This document shows positions 59,837 to 64,000 of a stretch of 64,000 nt of DNA, piece by piece. The notes below the pieces were generated by a model, which was given only the letters and a program-made list of their open reading frames with translations, was not told the origin of the DNA and did not search any database. Origin of the DNA: JAIQFV01 sp041494885 (lineage in GTDB: Bacteria > Acidobacteriota > Terriglobia > JAIQFV01); assembly GCA_041494885.1 (NCBI GenBank), contig JBGQBO010000003.1, positions 124,001-188,000 on the forward strand. The letters run 5' to 3'. The position numbers were made by a program, and so were the translations under genes. Each line of letters begins with the position of its first letter. The stretch's first letter is position 1.

Positions 59837-62800
59837 TCAGAACGTAAACTTCACTGCGAGCTGAACCTGCAAGGGATCGCCCACGCCCTGTCGCAGGAAA
59901 CCGTCAAAGTTGAACAGGCCGGGAGTGGTAAGCGGATTCACGTTGTTTACATTGTTAAAAGCATTAAACATCTCGATGATCGGGGTCAACGCATATCGTT
60001 CGTGGAATTTGAAAGGACGTTCCAGCCGCCAATCCAGTGAGAAAAAGGCATTGTCCTTGCGGAGGCTGTTGCGTCCAAGATCAATGCCGTTGACAACGCG
60101 TGGCGAAGGCGTAATCGGCTGTGCCGAGTGCGCCTGCATCCGCACTCCACCTTGTAAGCCCCCCGGCAATTCGCCATAAAGAGACAAATTGAACTTATTC
60201 CGTTCATCACGGTCGGAGGGCGAATACTCCGCCGCTAGGTTGTGGAAGTCAAGATACCGGAAGGTGAATGGATCGCGTTCGTTGGAATCATCATCGTAGT
60301 CCCTTGAGTAGGTGTAGTTCGCGTCCAATTGATAATGTCGACTGAACCGTTTCCGCACGCCAAAAGTAATACCCCGGTAGAGCGATTTTGATGAACTTTG
60401 AGTGTCCGTGATGGCGCCCAGATTGGGAAAGGGTATAGGGCCAGGGCCGACGTTGGGATTGACGAAACGCGTGAGGTGAACGCCTTTCGACCATGTAAAG
60501 TCGACGTAACCGGCTATGTCGGACATCAACTCCTGTTGGAACGCGAAGTTGGCGGTGTAGATTCTCGGATTGGCGTAGTCTTTGCTGAAGACGGTCACAC
60601 CCGGCTGAAATGGAAAAGTGCCGGGCGGCAGCACTGGGGCGACTACCCTTCCCGGATAAGTGGGAGGATCTCCTCCCGCGCTGTTAAATCCCGTCAGTGC
60701 GACGATCCCTTGCAGCTGGACGCCGTTGGTGGTGATCGGCCCCACTTGCGTCAACATATTCTGGTTACCGTTGTAAATGCCAAAACTTGCTCTCAGCACG
60801 GATTTGTTGTTATTGAAGAGATCCCAGGCAAATCCAACACGCGGTTGGAACATTTTCTTTTGATTGGGCAGAGTGCCATCCGAGGGGAAACTCGGATTGC
60901 TCAAATTAACCCCATAAGCCGTTTTTGATGCAGGGATAACTGGTTGAGCGAGCATCTGAGCTTCCCATCGCAGACCGTAGTTGAGGGTAAAGTTGGGGCG
61001 GACCTGCCATTTGTCCTGAATGAACAGGGCGTAGTTTTCGTTGGCCATGTCCGCCGCGCCCGCTGCATCCGTGGTGGGTCCGCTCGGAGAGGCATTCTGC
61101 AAATAGAGAAGGAGTGGGCCGCCATTGGGGGTTGAGCCGCCGGGACATGTTCCCGTGGGACCGACAAAAGCCCCGTTGGAGCATTCCACGGCCGTCGGTC
61201 CAAAGCCCGGGCCCAGCGACGCCGGGGAGGCGTAATGAAGGAATCCGGTCACGCTGTCAAAAATGTAGCGACCGGTGAAAAACCCACGAAACACTTGAAT
61301 GTTCCGGCTGTGCAGCCATTCGCCCCCCAATTTGATCGTGTGCTTGCCGGAAACGATGGAAAAGTTATCCCGGATGTCGGTCCGATAAAACAATTCGTCG
61401 ACGTTGGGTTCCAGGAAAAATGGCTGACCAAATCGGAAGGATGGGTCAAAACCTATGGCCGTGTCTGGAACGGCAGAAGGGATCGCATTCCGCGGTCGGT
61501 TCTCTCGAGAATAGCCGAAATGGAATTCATTAAGCTTGGTTTGCGAGACCGTGGTGAACAGGTTGCCGTTGATGGTCTGTATTTTGGAAGGTCCTTCGAT
61601 GCCGTTGGCAGAGTTCCCGTAAGTCGGAACATCAAAGGTCTGGTTGGTATTCTTGGAGTAGTCAAAGTTGTACGAGGCTGACAACTGGTTCGAGGGGTTA
61701 ATGTTCCAATCCAACTTGCCCAATGCGTTGGAGTTTCGAATGGTGTGAGGCACCGGGTTGCCTTCAGCCTGGTTGAACTTGGTTTGAAAGAAATTGGTCA
61801 ACGCGAGGCGCTGGCAGTCCGCATTGCTCGAGATAGTCGCATCATTGGTCCCGACGACAGGGGCAGCCACCGGGCAGGCGGTGGGGCCAAGCTGTTGGCT
61901 CAAGTTGGTTCGCGTGAGGTTTTCGAGGATTTGTTCGAACGCGCCAAAGATAAAAACCTTGTCCTTCTTGATGGGTCCGCCAATCGTACCGCCGAATTGC
62001 TCGCGTTTGAAACCATCCAGCCCCTTGCCATCGGAAGTATCCGCGGTCAAGGCTTCGAGACGTTGAAAGTGAAATAGGCTTCCATGGACCTGGTTGGTCC
62101 CTGATTTGGTGATGACGTTGACAACACCCCCCGCGGTCCGTCCAAATTCCGCATTGGCGCCCGCTGCCACCACTTGAAATTCCTTGACGGCCTCCAGCGT
62201 GATATCAATGGCAGCACGCTGTCCCCCCAACTGTTCTCCGAAAAAGCCGTTGTTGTAATCTCCCCCATCCAGGCTGATGTTGTTAAATATGCCTCGCTGG
62301 CCGTTGAAATTGATCTCGTCACCATCAGGGCCCTGGGTGATGCTGACTCCAGGCGTCAGGGTCAAGAGATCCTCAAATTTTCGGCCCAGAACGGGGCTTT
62401 TTTCCACGGAAAGCTCATTCAGCGTCGTGGCGGACACCGTTTCCGTTGTTTCAATCGTGGGGGTGGCGGTAACGGTAATGCGTTCCTGTTGCTGAGAGAC
62501 CTTCATGGATAAATCCAAGGTGATTGCTTGTCCCACCGTGAGATTGAAGTTCTCCTGCACCAAGGTGGCAAACCCCTGTTTCGATGCCGTCAGGGCGTAA
62601 CGCCCGGGGGGCAACTGTAGAAAAACAAATCGACCGTCACTGTCGGACGAAGCGTTTTTTGTCAGGTTGGTGTCCAGATTTTTGACTTCAATGCTGGTAC
62701 CCGGGACAACGGCACCGGACGGATCCGTCACCGTCCCCTGGATGACTCCTGTGGTAATTGATGATTGGGCACACAGGCTCGAAGCGAATACCAGAGTAAT

Positions 62801-62863
62801 CACCAGACAAAGGATGCTACCTGTTAGCCATAGCCTCATGGCCTGTGAAAAGGTGTTGCGCAT
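59837..62863 (-). CDS. TonB-dependent receptor with carboxypeptidase-regulatory N-domain (Oar-like)
   Basis: Outer-membrane receptor of about 1008 residues. The signal peptide SILCLVITLVFASSLCAQS is followed by a carboxypeptidase-regulatory-like beta domain (GVIQGTVTDPSGAVVPGTSI and LPPGRYALTASKQGF). The plug follows with FEDLLTLTPGVSI, FNGQRGIFNNISLDGGDYNN and FGRTAGGVVNVITKSGTN. The 22-strand barrel ends in a C-terminal phenylalanine (LAVKFTF), as outer-membrane barrels do. No TonB box is obvious. GGGGAGG precedes the ATG at 62863. Such receptors are expanded in Acidobacteriota and probably import large carbon substrates; the ligand is unknown. Confidence 0.92.
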   Translation of the reverse strand: MRNTFSQAMRLWLTGSILCLVITLVFASSLCAQSSITTGVIQGTVTDPSGAVVPGTSIEVKNLDTNLTKNASSDSDGRFVFLQLPPGRYALTASKQGFATLVQENFNLTVGQAITLDLSMKVSQQQERITVTATPTIETTETVSATTLNELSVEKSPVLGRKFEDLLTLTPGVSITQGPDGDEINFNGQRGIFNNISLDGGDYNNGFFGEQLGGQRAAIDITLEAVKEFQVVAAGANAEFGRTAGGVVNVITKSGTNQVHGSLFHFQRLEALTADTSDGKGLDGFKREQFGGTIGGPIKKDKVFIFGAFEQILENLTRTNLSQQLGPTACPVAAPVVGTNDATISSNADCQRLALTNFFQTKFNQAEGNPVPHTIRNSNALGKLDWNINPSNQLSASYNFDYSKNTNQTFDVPTYGNSANGIEGPSKIQTINGNLFTTVSQTKLNEFHFGYSRENRPRNAIPSAVPDTAIGFDPSFRFGQPFFLEPNVDELFYRTDIRDNFSIVSGKHTIKLGGEWLHSRNIQVFRGFFTGRYIFDSVTGFLHYASPASLGPGFGPTAVECSNGAFVGPTGTCPGGSTPNGGPLLLYLQNASPSGPTTDAAGAADMANENYALFIQDKWQVRPNFTLNYGLRWEAQMLAQPVIPASKTAYGVNLSNPSFPSDGTLPNQKKMFQPRVGFAWDLFNNNKSVLRASFGIYNGNQNMLTQVGPITTNGVQLQGIVALTGFNSAGGDPPTYPGRVVAPVLPPGTFPFQPGVTVFSKDYANPRIYTANFAFQQELMSDIAGYVDFTWSKGVHLTRFVNPNVGPGPIPFPNLGAITDTQSSSKSLYRGITFGVRKRFSRHYQLDANYTYSRDYDDDSNERDPFTFRYLDFHNLAAEYSPSDRDERNKFNLSLYGELPGGLQGGVRMQAHSAQPITPSPRVVNGIDLGRNSLRKDNAFFSLDWRLERPFKFHERYALTPIIEMFNAFNNVNNVNPLTTPGLFNFDGFLRQGVGDPLQVQLAVKFTF

Positions 62864-63330
62864 GGTTTCCTCCCCAAGGTTGAACTTCCCGTTTTTTGTT
62901 TCCGAACCTGGCCCTTGCACCAAGGGTCAGAGATTTTGCGCGACTAGAGATTTCAGAGATTGACCGGGACTGACCCGCTTCGATCGAATCTCAAGTTCCA
63001 TCAAGTCGGTGTGCTTTTTGAACGAACGTTCGGACTCCTCGCTGTTAGGCTTGCTCGGCACAAGGCATCCCTGAATCGATGTGCAAGCCGAAGAAGTCGA
63101 CTCCGTTTGTTAGGGAACCATCCATTTGGAAATTGCTGGATTTCGGAGTCTTTATATGCCAACCCGAGAAAAATATCAAGTGCCGAAAATAATAAAAATC
63201 CCCCCTCCCAGGCGAATCGTTTCAGAACATCCTGGAGTCTTTGAAATGAGGATTCAGGGGGTGGAAAGGAAGGGAAATTGCTCCCACTGGAGAAGCGGGG
63301 AAGAAGGGGCACAGTAGGAGGTTTGGACGA
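62864..63330. other. Intergenic region upstream of the TonB receptor gene
   Basis: About 470 bases with no frame of coding quality. It probably contains the receptor promoter. No riboswitch-like fold was recognised by eye. Confidence 0.4.
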
Positions 63331-63368
63331 AAAAACCGGGTCGAACCACGCCTGCGGGTCGACCCGGT
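63331..63368 (-). terminator. Rho-independent terminator
   Basis: On the minus strand a perfect 10-base stem (ACCGGGTCGA paired with TCGACCCGGT) with a 14-base loop is followed at once by a run of T residues. It lies 24 bases past the stop of the repeat protein gene and is a textbook terminator. Confidence 0.88.
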
Positions 63369-63391
63369 CGGAGTGAGGACGAGTGGATCAA

Positions 63392-63775
63392 TCAGTGTCC
63401 GTGTCGATCTTGACGAAGGTCCTTGCGACCACGGTGCAGGTCGCGCGCGTCACGGTTCCGATCCCTGGTGTCCTGGCGCAAGTCTTTGCGATCGCGATAG
63501 AGGTCCCGCCGGTCGGCTTTGATGTCCGCCTTGTTGTCTCCCTGCTTGATATCCTGCCTGAGGTCCTTCCGGTCTGACCGGATATCTTTTCTGTCTTTGT
63601 AGATATCGTGGCGGTCCTGTTTGAGGTCGCGCGCATCATGGCGGATGTCGCGCTTGTCTTGCTTGATGTCGGAATTGCCGGTTGGGCCCGGGGTTTGTGC
63701 CCAGGCTCCAACCGAAAGCAAAGCGACCAGGGCGCCTCCTGTCAAGATGCGCCTGAAGATTTTGCTAGGGGTCAT
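63392..63775 (-). CDS. Secreted Asp/Lys/Arg-rich repeat protein
   Basis: Protein of 127 residues. The signal peptide ILTGGALVALLSVGAWAQ is followed by a region composed almost wholly of short repeats of the type D-I/L-x-x-D-R/K, for example KQDKRDIRHDARDLKQDRHD and DRRDLYRDRKDLRQD. Charge alternates every few residues, and Ile/Leu/Tyr recurs at about 7- or 11-residue intervals, which suggests a long single helix or coil. No family is recognised; related sequences occur as hypothetical proteins in acidobacteria. AAGGAGAG precedes the ATG, and a terminator follows. Confidence 0.75.
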   Translation of the reverse strand: MTPSKIFRRILTGGALVALLSVGAWAQTPGPTGNSDIKQDKRDIRHDARDLKQDRHDIYKDRKDIRSDRKDLRQDIKQGDNKADIKADRRDLYRDRKDLRQDTRDRNRDARDLHRGRKDLRQDRHGH

Positions 63776-64000
63776 GTTCGGCTCTCCTTGTTGTTGGGTT
63801 TCTAACTTCCCTTCAGTTCTTTAAACAATTGGAGGCCAAAAAGGTTTAATGTCAGGGGAGCGAAATTAACCGGTATTCCTAGGCCGATCTGTTCTTCTCG
63901 TCGTGACGTGGAGGGCCAACGCGGGTTCGCCGGGATGGGGCGTGCACCAGGAGCTTTGAAATCGGAGCGCTCCCGAAGCGGGCCAAATGGGTGGGGGATT
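63776..64000. other. Upstream region of the repeat protein, window end
   Basis: A possible promoter for the repeat protein on the minus strand is TTGTTT, 17 bases, TTAGAA, about 30-60 bases before its ATG. Beyond that I see no gene before the window ends. Confidence 0.3.

Noticed and set aside
1..64000. tRNA, rRNA, IS elements and prophage
   Set aside because: No cloverleaf with a TTCRA arm, no rRNA segment, no transposase or integrase, and no phage structural gene could be identified by eye.

Overview
The window looks like a chromosomal stretch of a Gram-negative, aerobic or facultative heterotroph, most likely an acidobacterium. The evidence is two proteins of the 'VWFA-related Acidobacterial domain' type (3367-5190, 47545-48465), a very large TonB-dependent receptor with an N-terminal carboxypeptidase-regulatory domain (59837-62863) of the kind that is expanded in Acidobacteriota, and lipid A genes (lpxD, lpxC) showing an LPS outer membrane. 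This is inference from gene families; no rRNA or tRNA gene is present to confirm it. Most of the window is ordinary housekeeping sequence with no phage, IS element or CRISPR array.

Layout. 1-1148: 3' part of preA (pyrimidine reduction). 1329-5190: an acetyltransferase, a SpoIIE-type phosphatase and an acidobacterial VWA protein. 5203-8737 (minus): lpxD, then a nucleotide-salvage group (thymidine kinase, DUF84 NTPase, deoxyribosyltransferase-like protein, and a decayed nucleoside/cytosine deaminase). 8754-14927 (minus): a five-gene block of two fold-type-II PLP enzymes, two different carbamoyltransferase paralogues and a carbamate kinase, which reads like an ATP-yielding carbamoyl-phosphate catabolic pathway and is the best candidate here for an undescribed system. 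15015-21256: a possible subtilase remnant, cupin, uvrC, an OmpA lipoprotein, gdhA and lpxC. 21722-26288: a LOG protein, then pspA, flotillin, an NfeD-like protein, a 24-residue membrane peptide missed by length cut-offs, and an XRE regulator with a clear promoter/operator. 26498-33580: threonine aldolase, hemW, phosphofructokinase facing a class I aldolase, a zinc-ribbon membrane protein and a pilin-like protein.

33681-41429: carB and carA, separated by a thioesterase and a fatty-acid-hydroxylase-like protein, then lepB and a divergent larB. 41469-46553: an exported protein of unknown function, then an acyl-CoA dehydrogenase, meaB, methylmalonyl-CoA epimerase, a parvulin and a tiny coupled ORF, suggesting propionyl/methylmalonyl-CoA metabolism. 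46626-53682: mtnP, a VWA protein, a PfkB-family kinase, a membrane glycosyltransferase-like protein, MgtC, DapF with a substituted catalytic cysteine, and a lipoprotein-type MsrB. 53867-63775 (minus): a methyltransferase, a TPR protein, a caspase-TPR membrane protein, the TonB-dependent receptor and a secreted Asp/Lys/Arg repeat protein with a textbook terminator.

A recurring non-coding theme is arrays of 7-base units between genes (7731-7805, 30188-30420, 32635-32704, 43831-44005). Three of the four consist of two arrays facing each other around a spacer, and the unit sequence differs from locus to locus.
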